In this document: one piece after another, positions 42,825 through 52,027 of the stretch
Layout: every line of letters begins with the position of its first letter
Numbering within the stretch: the first letter of the stretch is position 1
DNA from: Azomonas tarimensis
GTDB taxonomy: Bacteria; Pseudomonadota; Gammaproteobacteria; Pseudomonadales; Pseudomonadaceae
Reading direction: 5' to 3'
DNA: 64,000 nt
NCBI RefSeq assembly: GCF_042648805.1
Contig: NZ_JBHRXZ010000005.1
Span: 32,856 to 96,855, forward strand
Position numbers and translations under genes: made by a program
Notes under the pieces: generated by a model
Databases searched by the model: none
Seen by the model: only the letters and a program-made list of their open reading frames with translations
What the model was told of the DNA's origin: nothing

Positions 42825-44783
42825 ATGAAAAAATTCATCAATCCGGCCTCCATAGTCGCGCTCTGCTGGTCGGCCTTTCAGATCTACATGGTCTACGGCA
42901 CGCCGCTGGACCTGATCGTCGCGGTGCCGATCCACATCATGTTCGGCCTCGTGCTGACCTTCGTCATCCATCCTCTGCGCAAGCAGGATCTCGGCCACTT
43001 CAGCGTGGTGCGCGCCTCGGATTACCTGCTCGCCGCGATGGCGGCAGGCATTGCCCTGTTCTACCTGATGAACGCCGAAGCATTGACGATGCGCATCGCG
43101 ATGGTCGACCCGCTGCGATCAATCGACCTGGTGGTGGGCATCGTCACCATTGCCCTGGTAATCGAGGCCGTTCGCCGCGCCCTCGGCATGGGCCTGACGG
43201 TAGTCATCCTGGTGTTTCTGGTCTATCAGTTCATCGGCCCGCAGCTGCGGGGCGTTCCGATGCTCAGCATCATCGGTCACGACGGTGAGCCTAGCCGGCT
43301 GTTTCTCGAAACCTTCCTAGACGTGCAAGTGCTGCAGAACGAAGGCGTGTTCGGCATTCCCAGCATCGTGTCCTACGGCCAGGTGTTCTACTTCCTGCTG
43401 TTCGGCGCATTCCTGCAGCTATTCGGTGGCGGCCAGTTGTTCATGGATCTATCCGTGCTGCTGGTCGGGCGCTTTCGCGGCGGCATGGCGAAGGTCTCGA
43501 TCGTTTCGTCGACGCTGTTCGGTTCGGTCAGCGGCAGCGCGACGGCCAATGCCGCAGTGATGGGCATGTTCACCATCCCGGCGATGAAGAAGTCGGGCAT
43601 GAGCGCCGAAGAGTCGGCGGCGGTCGAAGCGGCCTCCTCCACCGGTGGCCAGCTGATGCCACCGGTGATGGGCGCGGCGGCCTTCCTAATCGCTCAGTTC
43701 ATGGGCATCCCCTACGCGGAAGTCGCGATCGCCGCGTTGATCCCCGCGCTGTTGTTCTACGTCGCGCTGTATTTCGTCGTCGACCTGCTGGCACGGCGCA
43801 AGGGCCTGGCCGGCCTCAAGCGAGACGAACTGGGCACCAACTGGAACAGCGTGCTCAAGCGGCTGTACCTGCTGATCCCGGTGTTCGTGCTGGTCTATCA
43901 GATCATGGCCGGGCGCGCGCTCAGCTCGTCCACCCTGCAGGCGATCTGGATCACCCTGGTGTTCGGCCTTTGCACCCGCGTCTGGGAAGGCTTTCGCGCT
44001 GAGGGCGGCAACGGCGTGTTGAAGGCTGCAGGATCGGTCGTGAGCGATTCGATACAGGCGCTCGATTCCGGCGCGCGCGGCGCCATCGCCGTGGCCATTC
44101 CCTGCGCCGGTGCCGGCATCGTGGTCGGCATCGCGTCGATGACCAACCTTGGCCTGACCTTCGGCAGCTTCGTCACCGCCCTGTCCGGTGGCATGCTGAT
44201 CCCGGCGCTGCTGCTGGTGATGTTCATGGTGATTGTGATGGGCATGGGCATGCCGACCACCGCGGCCTACATCATGGGGGCGATCCTTGCCATTCCGGCG
44301 CTCGACAAGCTCGGAATTCCGGCACTGTCGTCGCACTTCTTCGTGCTGTATTTCGCTGCGCTGTCGATGGTCACGCCACCGGTGGCCCTGGCTGCTTTCG
44401 TGGCCGGCGGCATCGCCAAGGCGGATGTCTGGAAGACCGGCTGGGTAGCGTTCCGCTACAGCCTGGCCGGATTCCTGGTCGCCTTCGCCTTTGTCTTCAG
44501 CCCGGCGCTGCTGCTGCAGGGCGCATGGCAGACCATCGTCCCGGCGGTCGCCACCGCGGTGATCGGCTGCTATGCGCTGGCCGGTTGCGTGGCGGGGTAC
44601 CTGCGGGCGCGCAACTCCTTGCTCGAATCGGGGTTGCTGTTAGTTGCCGCCGCCCTGCTGATCGCGCCGGTGTTCAAGGCCTCACTGGGTGGGCTGTTCC
44701 TACTCTGCGCAGTCTGGGCCTGGCAGAGTCGCAAAGCCAGGGCCACGCGGGCCGATTGCACACTGCGACAGTCCGGGGCCTAG
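42825..44783 (+). CDS. TRAP transporter fused permease (4TM/12TM), TAXI type
   Basis: The 652-residue membrane protein fuses the small and large TRAP permeases, as is usual for TAXI systems. The N-terminal ~180 residues are the DctQ-like part; the rest is DctM-like, with FGSVSGSATANAAVMGMFTI, GQLMPPVMGAAAFLIAQFMG and VMGMGMPTTAAYIMGAIL. A C-terminal extra hydrophobic pair follows. The matching binding protein gene is next. It probably imports an organic acid of the pathway. Confidence 0.92.
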   Translation: MKKFINPASIVALCWSAFQIYMVYGTPLDLIVAVPIHIMFGLVLTFVIHPLRKQDLGHFSVVRASDYLLAAMAAGIALFYLMNAEALTMRIAMVDPLRSIDLVVGIVTIALVIEAVRRALGMGLTVVILVFLVYQFIGPQLRGVPMLSIIGHDGEPSRLFLETFLDVQVLQNEGVFGIPSIVSYGQVFYFLLFGAFLQLFGGGQLFMDLSVLLVGRFRGGMAKVSIVSSTLFGSVSGSATANAAVMGMFTIPAMKKSGMSAEESAAVEAASSTGGQLMPPVMGAAAFLIAQFMGIPYAEVAIAALIPALLFYVALYFVVDLLARRKGLAGLKRDELGTNWNSVLKRLYLLIPVFVLVYQIMAGRALSSSTLQAIWITLVFGLCTRVWEGFRAEGGNGVLKAAGSVVSDSIQALDSGARGAIAVAIPCAGAGIVVGIASMTNLGLTFGSFVTALSGGMLIPALLLVMFMVIVMGMGMPTTAAYIMGAILAIPALDKLGIPALSSHFFVLYFAALSMVTPPVALAAFVAGGIAKADVWKTGWVAFRYSLAGFLVAFAFVFSPALLLQGAWQTIVPAVATAVIGCYALAGCVAGYLRARNSLLESGLLLVAAALLIAPVFKASLGGLFLLCAVWAWQSRKARATRADCTLRQSGA

Positions 44784-44824
44784 CGCCGCGGATCCTCCAA
44801 GCACAACCTAAGGAAAACAACAAG

Positions 44825-45817
44825 ATGATCAAATCACTCAAGAAGCACGCTGCCATCGCCCTGCTGAGCACCGTCGGGCTGTGGGGCAGCGCACTGGCTG
44901 CCAACCCCGTGAACGTCAAGTTCGCCGCCGGCCCGACCGGCACCACCTGGTACGCTTATGCTGGCGCGCTGCGCGGCGAAATGCTCGAACGCCTGCCTGA
45001 TGGCTCTACGGTGGATATCCAGGGCACTCCCATGGCGATCGCTAACACCAAACTGCTGGCCGCCAAGCGCGCGGACATCGGAATGATCTTTCCTCCGGTG
45101 GCCGCCTGGGCCCAGCAGCCGTTCGGCCCGTTCGAACGCAAGATCGAGAACATCCGCGGCTTGGTCGGCGGGCTCGACCAGTACTACCAGCGTATTACCG
45201 TGCAAACGGACAGCGCCATCCAGTCGATCGCCGACATCAAGGAAAAGAAACTGCCGGTACGCATCGGCACCGGCCCTCAGGGCAGCCTCAACGAGTATAT
45301 CGCCAAGCTGATTCTAGAAGCCAATGGCCTGACCTATGAGGATATCGAATCCTACGGTGGCAGCATCGGCAGATCGAGCCTGAGCATTCTCCAGGACCAG
45401 TTCGGCGACAAGAAACTCGACATGATCATCGGCATCACTACCGCAGGTCACCCGAACACGGCACAGCTATCGATCACCCCTGGCCAGCGCTTCCTCAGCC
45501 TCAACGAAGAGGCTATCGCCCACCTGGAAAACTTCGGCTTCGCTCGCGCGACGATGCCGGCCGGCATGTTCGAGAAGCAGGACAAGGCCGTCGAGGGGGT
45601 GGGCTTCAGCACTTCACTGTACGCCACCGAGGCTATGTCTGACGCCGAAGCCTATGTCATCACCAAGGCCGTGATGGAAGGCCGAGAGGCGCTCCAGCGC
45701 TCGTTCGGCTCGATGAAGGGCTGGACTGCCGAAGGTTCGGTCGAGCCGGCCAACCTGGGCGCCCCGCTGCATCCGGGTGCGCAGAAGTACTACCGCGAAG
45801 CCGGGCTACTCCAGTAA
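44825..45817 (+). CDS. TAXI-family TRAP solute-binding protein
   Basis: This 330-residue periplasmic receptor begins MIKSLKKHAAIALLSTVGLW, a signal peptide cleaved near LAA. TAXI features are VKFAAGPTGTTWYAYAGAL, TPMAIANTKLLAAKRADIGM and RIGTGPQGSLNEYIAKLILE. It pairs with the upstream fused permease. The ATG at 44825 is directly preceded by AACAACAA (44816-44823), which may double as an Hfq site. A frame opening at 44525 overlaps the permease and is not real. Confidence 0.92.
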   Translation: MIKSLKKHAAIALLSTVGLWGSALAANPVNVKFAAGPTGTTWYAYAGALRGEMLERLPDGSTVDIQGTPMAIANTKLLAAKRADIGMIFPPVAAWAQQPFGPFERKIENIRGLVGGLDQYYQRITVQTDSAIQSIADIKEKKLPVRIGTGPQGSLNEYIAKLILEANGLTYEDIESYGGSIGRSSLSILQDQFGDKKLDMIIGITTAGHPNTAQLSITPGQRFLSLNEEAIAHLENFGFARATMPAGMFEKQDKAVEGVGFSTSLYATEAMSDAEAYVITKAVMEGREALQRSFGSMKGWTAEGSVEPANLGAPLHPGAQKYYREAGLLQ

Positions 45818-45881
45818 CCCAGCCCTACCGCGCGGCGACTAGCAGTGCGGTTATTCTTTTTCCGTTATCAGCGAGAAACAG

Positions 45882-47516
45882 ATGACAGCCGATACCCAGC
45901 CCTACGGCGGCCAGGCCATCGTCGAATTGCTCAGGCGCAACGGCGTGGACCGGGTGTTCACAGTTCCCGGCGAAAGCTTTCTGCCGGTGCTCGACGCCTT
46001 GCACGATGCCCCCGATATAGCCCTGGTGGTGTGTCGCCAAGAAGGCGGCGCCTCAATGATGGCCGAAGCCTATGCCAAGACTACCGGGCGCCCGGGCGTC
46101 TGCTTCGTCACCCGCGGGCCGGGTAGCGCGAACGCACTGGCCGGGCTGCATGTCGCGGCGCAAGACTCGACCCCGCTGCTAGTGTTCATCGGCCAAGTCC
46201 CGCGCGGCTTCCAGCAGCGCGAGGCCTGGCAGGAGGTCGATGTCAGCGCGCTGTTCGGGTCGGTTGCCAAGTGGGCAACCGACATCCAGGACGCCGCACG
46301 CCTGCCCGAGTATCTGTCGCGCGCGTTCAGCACCGCCCGATCCGGCCGTCAAGGCCCGGTAGTGCTGGGCCTGCCCGAAGACCTGCTGTTCGAGCACGTC
46401 GAGCCGATCGCACTCGGCCCGGCGACGATCAATCAGGGCTATCCGGCGCCGCGGGCAATGGCGCAGCTGAGCAAGATGCTGAACGAGGCACAACGCCCGC
46501 TGGCGATCTTTGGCGGCTCCGGCTGGACCGCCGACTGCCGCGCGCAGCTGCAAGCTTTCGCCGAAGCCCATGAGTTGCCGGTGGCCACGGCCTTTCGCCG
46601 GCAGGATCGTTTCGACAACCGCCACCCCAATTACGCCGGCGACGCGGGTCTCGGCATGAATCAGGAACTGGCCAAACTGCTCGGCGAGGCCGACCTGCTG
46701 ATCGCGGTCGGCACTCGCCTGGGCGACATCACCACCCGGCATTATGAACTGGTGAACGTGCCGAAGGCGCGCCAGCGGCTGATCCACATCCATCCCGACC
46801 CGCAGGAGCCCGGCCGCGTTCGCGTACCGGATCTGGCCATTTGCGCCGGGGTGGAACACTTCGCCGAGGCCGCCGCCGGGCTGCAGGCCGGTCCGCTTCC
46901 GCCCGAGCGTGCTAGCTGGCTGACACGGGCGCGCGCCATACGCGAGGCATGGCAACGACCGACCCAATCGCCTGGCCCACTGCAGCTCGGCGAGATTGTC
47001 GCCTGGCTCGGCCAGCGCCTGCCGCCCGAGGCAGTGATCAGCAATGGCGCCGGCAACTACACGCTCTGGGTGCACCGCTTCTACCCCTTTCGTGCGCTGG
47101 GCAGCCAGCTGGCACCGACCTCCGGCTCGATGGGCTACGGCCTGCCTGCAGCCATTGCCGCCAAACTCGCCGAGCCTTCTCGGCCGGCCGTGTGCTTCGC
47201 TGGCGACGGCTGTTTCCAGATGACCTGCCAGGAATTGGCGACGGCGATGCAGTACGGCGCAAAGGTGATCTTCATCGTGGTCAACAATGGCTCCTACGGC
47301 TCGATCCGCATGCACCAGGACAAGCACTACCCCGGCCGCCGCTATGGCACCGACCTGGTCAATCCGGATATGGTCGCCCTCGCCCAGGCTTACGGTGCCG
47401 GTGCTGCGCGGGTGGAACGCACCGAGCAATTTGCAGATATCTTCGAGCAGGCTATGACGGCTGATCGGCCCTTTCTCATCGAACTGGTGATGGACCCGTC
47501 GATCCTGCGGCCCTGA
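45882..47516 (+). CDS. ThDP-dependent enzyme (acetolactate synthase-like)
   Basis: The 544 residues have the three domains of the acetolactate synthase/benzoylformate decarboxylase family: an N-terminal PYR domain with the catalytic Glu in VVCRQEGGASMMAEAY, a central domain, and a C-terminal ThDP domain with GDGCFQMTCQELATAM and IVVNNGSYGSIRMHQ. It may act on a 2-oxo acid or a related acyl donor. No such step is needed in the furoate pathway, so its role here is open. It is the last gene of the TAXI unit and ends at a bidirectional terminator. Confidence 0.85.
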   Translation: MTADTQPYGGQAIVELLRRNGVDRVFTVPGESFLPVLDALHDAPDIALVVCRQEGGASMMAEAYAKTTGRPGVCFVTRGPGSANALAGLHVAAQDSTPLLVFIGQVPRGFQQREAWQEVDVSALFGSVAKWATDIQDAARLPEYLSRAFSTARSGRQGPVVLGLPEDLLFEHVEPIALGPATINQGYPAPRAMAQLSKMLNEAQRPLAIFGGSGWTADCRAQLQAFAEAHELPVATAFRRQDRFDNRHPNYAGDAGLGMNQELAKLLGEADLLIAVGTRLGDITTRHYELVNVPKARQRLIHIHPDPQEPGRVRVPDLAICAGVEHFAEAAAGLQAGPLPPERASWLTRARAIREAWQRPTQSPGPLQLGEIVAWLGQRLPPEAVISNGAGNYTLWVHRFYPFRALGSQLAPTSGSMGYGLPAAIAAKLAEPSRPAVCFAGDGCFQMTCQELATAMQYGAKVIFIVVNNGSYGSIRMHQDKHYPGRRYGTDLVNPDMVALAQAYGAGAARVERTEQFADIFEQAMTADRPFLIELVMDPSILRP

Positions 47517-47550
47517 CACCCGGACCCGCAGGGCTGAGACTGAGACACAC

Positions 47551-47577
47551 AAAAGGCCGCGTTAGACGCAGCCTTTT
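47551..47577. terminator. Bidirectional terminator between the ThDP and SDR genes
   Basis: AAAAGGC and GCCTTTT pair around a GC-rich inner stem, giving an A-run on one side and a T-run on the other. The two genes converge on it. Confidence 0.85.
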
Positions 47578-47595
47578 CTCGTGGATCGTCGGTGC

Positions 47596-48354
47596 TCAGT
47601 GCATCACGGAACCGCCGTCGACCACCACCGTTTCCCCGGTCATGAACGCGCTGTCATCCGAGGCGAGAAACAGCAGCGGGCCGATCAGATCGCCAGGCAT
47701 CTGGTCGCGCTTGATCGCCCGGCTGGCGATCACCGGCGCGGTCAGCCGCTCGCGCATCTCGGCATTGGCAACGACGCCCTCACTCAGCACCAGGCCGGGC
47801 GCCAACGTGTTAACTGATAACCCGAAGTCGCCCAGTTCGCGGGCCAGCGCGCGCGTTAGCGCGAGAATGGCGCCTTTGGATGTTACGTAGTGCAGGAGCC
47901 CCGGGGTGCCCTTGAATGGCGTACCGGACGAAATATTGATGATCCGTCCCTGGCCTCGCGCCTTCATGTGGGGCGCCACGGCACGGGCGCAGATGAACGG
48001 GCCGCGCACGTTCACGGCCATTACCTTGTCCCACTCCGAGAGGTCGATGTCCTCGAAGCCCTTCATTTTCAGCGAAGCGTAGATCGCGGCGTTGTTGACC
48101 AATACGTCGATCTGCCCGAAGCGCTCCATCGCCGCGGCCGCCATGGTCGACGCCGACGCCTCGTCGGAAACGTCGGTCTTCAAGGCAATGGCTTCGGCAC
48201 CCATGCCCTCCAGCTCCTCGACCAGCGGGGCACCGTCCAGCACATCGGCGATGACGATGTGCGCACCCTCGGCCGCCAACGCGCGAGCATAGGTAGCACC
48301 GATGCCCTGGGCCGCGCCGGTGATGATCACGACCTTGTTCTTCATACGATCCAT
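47596..48354 (-). CDS. Short-chain dehydrogenase/reductase
   Basis: This 252-residue classical SDR has the cofactor motif VVIITGAAQGIGATYA, the NNAAIY segment, catalytic Ser in INISSGTPFKG and the YVTSK catalytic pair. The aspartate after beta-2 (IVIADVLDG) suggests NAD rather than NADP. It lies 62 bases past the TRAP large permease on the same strand, so it may oxidise the imported hydroxy compound. The substrate is unknown. AGGAG lies before the ATG. Confidence 0.9.
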   Translation of the reverse strand: MDRMKNKVVIITGAAQGIGATYARALAAEGAHIVIADVLDGAPLVEELEGMGAEAIALKTDVSDEASASTMAAAAMERFGQIDVLVNNAAIYASLKMKGFEDIDLSEWDKVMAVNVRGPFICARAVAPHMKARGQGRIINISSGTPFKGTPGLLHYVTSKGAILALTRALARELGDFGLSVNTLAPGLVLSEGVVANAEMRERLTAPVIASRAIKRDQMPGDLIGPLLFLASDDSAFMTGETVVVDGGSVMH

Positions 48355-48416
48355 AGTTGTCTCCTGTCAAACCCGACCATGCAGGCCGGGGTGCGCTTTA
48401 CGACCTGCAGCAGGCC

Positions 48417-49679
48417 TCATGAGATGAACGCGGTCACCAGGCCCGGCTGCCAGGAAATCAGCACCATCACCAACAAGGTGACCAGCAGGAACGGCAGCAG
48501 CGGCCGCATGATCTCGCCCGGACGGCAACCGGTGACGCGAGAGGCGACGTAGAGGGCGGCGCCGACCGGAGGGGTGAGCAGGCCGAGGGTCAGGTTGATG
48601 CACATGACGACGCCCAGGTGATAGGCGTTGATGCCGTAGACCGACTCGGCCACCGGCAGCACGATCGGTACCAGCAGGATCAGCGCGGCGATGCCGTCGA
48701 TCACCATGCCGACGACCAGCAGTAGCGCGATCAGCAGCAACATGTAAACGAATGGGTTACTGGTCATGCTCTGCATGATGGTGCCCAGTTGCTGCGGAAT
48801 CTGCTCGTAGACGATCACCCAGCCGAACACCGCTGCCGCAGCCACCAACGCCAGTACCACGCCACTGTTGATGCCCACCCGCAGCAGCATGTCGCCCATC
48901 CGTTCGAACTTCATCTCGCCATGGGCGAAACGGCCGACCAGCACTGCCATGGCTGCACCCACCGCTGCGGCCTCCGTCGGGGTGGCGATGCCGCCAATGA
49001 TGCTGCCGATCATTACCACCGGCACGCTCAGCGATGGCAGGCTTCCGACCACATTGCGCAGCTTCTGCGCATGGCTCAGGCGCTCGCTCGGCGGGTACTG
49101 ATAGAAAAAGCCAAGCAGTGCGATGACCAGTATGAAGCCTGCAGCCATCAGCAGCCCAGGGATGACGCCGGCGATGAACAGGTCGCCGATAGAGATCTGC
49201 GCCAGTACGCCGAAGATCACGAACAGCATGGACGGTGGGATCACCGGTGCCAGCAATGCCCCGGCTGCCGTGGTCGCGGTGGCGAAGTTGCGGTCGTACC
49301 CCTTCTGGTGCATCTCCGGCACCATCACCTGTGCCATCACCGCGACCTGCGCGTTGGCCGAGCCAACGATCGAGGCCAGCATCATGTTGGCGAGGATGTT
49401 GATGTAGGCGAGCCCGCCCTTAACCGAACCGAGAAACACCGAGGCGAAGGCGACCAACCGCTTGGTAATGCCGCCCTCGTTCATCAACTCCCCGACCAGC
49501 ATGAACAAAGGGATTGCGAGCAATCCGTAATTGTCCAGCCCGCCAAAAAACTGCTGCGGATAGGACAGAAACAGCACGCTGTTGCCGCTGGACTGGATGT
49601 AGACCATTGCGCTTACAGCCAGTACCAGCGCGATCGGCACACCAATGAACAGCAGCACCACGAAAAGTCCGATGACCAT
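48417..49679 (-). CDS. TRAP transporter large permease (DctM type), system 3
   Basis: The 420-residue channel subunit has about 12 helices. Family segments include GVPIALVLAVSAMVYIQ, AIPLFMLVGELMNEGGITKR, ASIVGSANAQVAVMAQVMV and APVIPPSMLFVIFGVLAQ. It follows the DctQ gene by three bases. It differs clearly from system 1, so it is a separate transporter, not a copy. Confidence 0.92.
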   Translation of the reverse strand: MVIGLFVVLLFIGVPIALVLAVSAMVYIQSSGNSVLFLSYPQQFFGGLDNYGLLAIPLFMLVGELMNEGGITKRLVAFASVFLGSVKGGLAYINILANMMLASIVGSANAQVAVMAQVMVPEMHQKGYDRNFATATTAAGALLAPVIPPSMLFVIFGVLAQISIGDLFIAGVIPGLLMAAGFILVIALLGFFYQYPPSERLSHAQKLRNVVGSLPSLSVPVVMIGSIIGGIATPTEAAAVGAAMAVLVGRFAHGEMKFERMGDMLLRVGINSGVVLALVAAAAVFGWVIVYEQIPQQLGTIMQSMTSNPFVYMLLLIALLLVVGMVIDGIAALILLVPIVLPVAESVYGINAYHLGVVMCINLTLGLLTPPVGAALYVASRVTGCRPGEIMRPLLPFLLVTLLVMVLISWQPGLVTAFIS

Positions 49680-49682
49680 CGC

Positions 49683-50255
49683 TTATTCCCCCGAGGCAAC
49701 GGCTGCTGCTGTGCTGGTACCCGGCGCCGAGTGCGGCGTGCGCAGGCTGTCGATCAGGTTGGCCAGGGCGTGGATGCTACTGGTGAAGGCCACGACTGGC
49801 AGGATCAGCCAGAACCAGAACTTGGGCAGACCCAGTGTCGCGGTCGGCTCCTGATAGATGAAGTTGAAGGACTCGGCAGCAAAGGCTTCGAAATCGAAGC
49901 CGCTGCGCCAGAGCAGCAAGGGGTCGAACCACAGATAGCAGAGCACCAGCAGCGCCACGGCAAAGCCAAGCACCACGAGATCGGCGGCGCAGCGCAGCAG
50001 CTTGCTTAAGCGCTCGGGGACCGCATCGGTCAGCAGCGTCACGGCCACCGCTTCGCGCATCTGTAGGGTCACCGACAGCCCCAGCATCGCCAGCCAAACC
50101 ATCGTCAGGACCGCCAATTCATCGAGCCAGAAGATCGGCGCCTTGAGTGCGCGGCCGGCGACGTTGACCAGAATCATTAGCGGCAGGACCACCACCAGCA
50201 GGCGTAGCGCGGCCCGTTCGGCGCGTCCGATCGTGTTGCTCAGGGCGCGGATCAT
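49683..50255 (-). CDS. TRAP transporter small permease (DctQ type), system 3
   Basis: The 190-residue protein has four helices and the DctQ signature KAPIFWLDELAVLTMVWLAM, with the conserved WLDE. A long insert between helices 3 and 4 makes it larger than usual. I chose the ATG at 50255, with GGAGAG six bases upstream; starts at 50261 (ATG) and 50276 (GTG) are possible. Confidence 0.88.
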   Translation of the reverse strand: MIRALSNTIGRAERAALRLLVVVLPLMILVNVAGRALKAPIFWLDELAVLTMVWLAMLGLSVTLQMREAVAVTLLTDAVPERLSKLLRCAADLVVLGFAVALLVLCYLWFDPLLLWRSGFDFEAFAAESFNFIYQEPTATLGLPKFWFWLILPVVAFTSSIHALANLIDSLRTPHSAPGTSTAAAVASGE

Positions 50256-50316
50256 AGGCATCTCTCCAGAGGACACTCAGCTGAAAGCCCCGCCGGTCGC
50301 GGGGCCCAGCTCCGGG

Positions 50317-51294
50317 TTACAGGCCGCCCGCTTCCCGGCGCAGGTCGTCGAGCACCGGGGCCTTTTTCCGCCAGAGGGATTCCCACTGCTGCAGCGTGTC
50401 GCCGAAGAACTCAGGGCCCACCGGGGTCACTTTCACTCCAGCCTGCTCGATGCTGGCCTGTGTTTCAGCCTCGGCTTGCTGGTAATGCGGGGTAAGGCTG
50501 TCGAGGTGTTTGCGGGTCAGCTCGCGGACCAGGCCTCGGTCTTCTTCACTCATCTGCGACCAGATTCGTCCGGACATCAGGCCGATGACGGGGAACATCA
50601 TGTGGTTGCTCTGCAGGACGGTGTTGGCACGCTCATAGAGGCGCAGCTTCCAGATCAGCTCAAGATCGGCATCCACGCCGTCGACCTGCCCGTTGGCCAG
50701 CGCGTCGTACACGTCGGTGACCGGCATCGGCGTCGAGGCGGCGCCGAGCAGGCGGTAGATGTCCTGTACCGGCGGGAACGGCGTAATGCGAATCTTGCGA
50801 CCGCTGATCGCACCGACGTCGTCGGTAGGGAAGGCATTGAGCATCAGCCGCATGCCGGCAACCCCGTAACCGAGCCCGACCACACCGGCCTTGGCGGGCA
50901 ACTGGTTGAGCATCCCCTGGGCAGTAGGGCCGTTGAGCAGCTGGCCGGCCTGCCCCACGTCACGTACCAGATAGGGTGCGAACAGCGCGCCAAAATCCGG
51001 CACCCGGTTAGCCACTTCGGCGGTGGTCATGAACGCCATGTCGAGCGCGCCGGTCTGCAGTTGCTGCAGCATGCGCGCCTCGCTGCCCAGCTGGCCGGCG
51101 GGAAACACGACAACGTTGTACTGGCCGCCCGAGCGCTCCTTGAGCTCTTCGCCCATGGCTTGCGCGGCCTGCGTCCAGGCGTGGCTGCCCGGGACGATCA
51201 GCCCCAGTCGCAAATCCTTGGCCATCGCGCCGACGCTGAGCATCAAGCCGGCAAAGGACGCTAACGCGCACAGCAGTCTGGTTGTTTTTCTCAT
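50317..51294 (-). CDS. TRAP solute-binding protein (DctP type), system 3
   Basis: The 325 residues start with a signal peptide (MRKTTRLLCALASFAGLML, cleaved near AMA). Family features are VVVFPAGQLGSEARMLQQLQ, the ligand arginine segment GRKIRITPFPP and ALANGQVDGVDADLELIW. It is the first gene of a dctP-dctQ-dctM-SDR unit. An AACAAGAA motif (51304-51311, minus strand) lies just before the ribosome site. Confidence 0.92.
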   Translation of the reverse strand: MRKTTRLLCALASFAGLMLSVGAMAKDLRLGLIVPGSHAWTQAAQAMGEELKERSGGQYNVVVFPAGQLGSEARMLQQLQTGALDMAFMTTAEVANRVPDFGALFAPYLVRDVGQAGQLLNGPTAQGMLNQLPAKAGVVGLGYGVAGMRLMLNAFPTDDVGAISGRKIRITPFPPVQDIYRLLGAASTPMPVTDVYDALANGQVDGVDADLELIWKLRLYERANTVLQSNHMMFPVIGLMSGRIWSQMSEEDRGLVRELTRKHLDSLTPHYQQAEAETQASIEQAGVKVTPVGPEFFGDTLQQWESLWRKKAPVLDDLRREAGGL

Positions 51295-51773
51295 GGCTCA
51301 CCTTTCTTGTTTTAGGAATCGACTTATCAACCACGCCTGCTACGTCGCAAACCTGTCCATGTACAGCGCCGACGGACGATCAGAGCAGACATAGCGATTG
51401 GTCGCTCATGGACATGCACGGCAAAGAACGGGCTGATCGTTCAGCAGGGACGAATCGATGTAGACGGAGAACAGCCGGCCGCGCGGTCGTGTTGGCCTGG
51501 CGCAGACCGCAAACCTGCAGCCCGTGCGTGAGCGTGACAGGGCGAGTGGTCCAAGCGTCCGATAGCGACGCTCATATATGCGGCCCTCTTATTGTTCTTT
51601 TTGCCGGCTCTGCGACGTGCCGCTTCGAGTCCGGCCTACTTGTAGCCAAGAACCTAGCGCAAGGCCGCTCGTTGCGGCCATTAGGGAATAATGATGTTGA
51701 GGATCAGGGATCGTTATGGGGCGCGCTGAAGTTGCCGTACCGCTGTCGAACATAGTCCGCCCCGACCTAGGCT

Positions 51774-51907
51774 CTGTACGAAAAGTGCCTGCGCTCGGTC
51801 ATGCTGCGTTGTAAAGCGGCTCGGAATGCTCATTTACGACTAGTAAACTCCGCTTCCTCGCCGCTTTTCGCCTTGCTTGACCTTCGCTCGGCTGACTTTT
51901 CGTACAG
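51774..51907. repeat. MITE-like element with perfect 13-bp terminal inverted repeats
   Basis: CTGTACGAAAAGT at 51774-51786 is exactly inverted as ACTTTTCGTACAG at 51895-51907, bounding 134 bases with no coding capacity and further internal palindromes. The right half is repeated near tRNA-Leu at 28235-28302. This fits a small non-autonomous or REP-type dispersed repeat. Confidence 0.75.
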
Positions 51908-51952
51908 GCCCTAGCGACGAAGGACCGGGCATCGCCATTGCTGATGGAGCAC

Positions 51953-51998
51953 ATCAGAAAACGTTAATAGGCAGACTTTCCCGACGCTCCTAGCATGA
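51953..51998 (+). promoter_or_regulatory. Leader block shared with the TAXI-TRAP operon, copy 2
   Basis: It carries ATCA, CGTTAAT, GGCAGAC, CCCGAC and ATGA in the order seen at 42505-42550. It ends 29 bases before the chosen ubiD-like start. Confidence 0.6.
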
Positions 51999-52027
51999 CT
52001 AAAACAATAACCATCAGAGATTTCGCC

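Larger units (their letters stand above)
51295..52027. other. Large intergenic region with MITE-like repeat and ubiD leader
   Basis: No gene is supported in these 733 bases. It holds divergent promoter zones for the TRAP system 3 unit and the ubiD unit, a 134-base inverted-repeat element (51774-51907) and the shared leader block (51953-51998). An open frame at 51282-51755 has no protein features. Confidence 0.6.

Noticed and set aside
46179..47552. A long minus-strand open frame opposite the ThDP enzyme
   Set aside because: It is a mirror frame with His/Arg-rich, low-hydrophobicity sequence and no ribosome site; the plus-strand enzyme explains the region.
48789..50009. A long plus-strand open frame across dctM and dctQ of system 3
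   Set aside because: It crosses two real genes in antisense and is extremely rich in His and Gln; it is a shadow frame.
51282..51755. A 157-codon open frame in the dctP-ubiD gap
   Set aside because: It overlaps the dctP3 start in antisense, has no ribosome site and no domain; the sequence looks non-coding.
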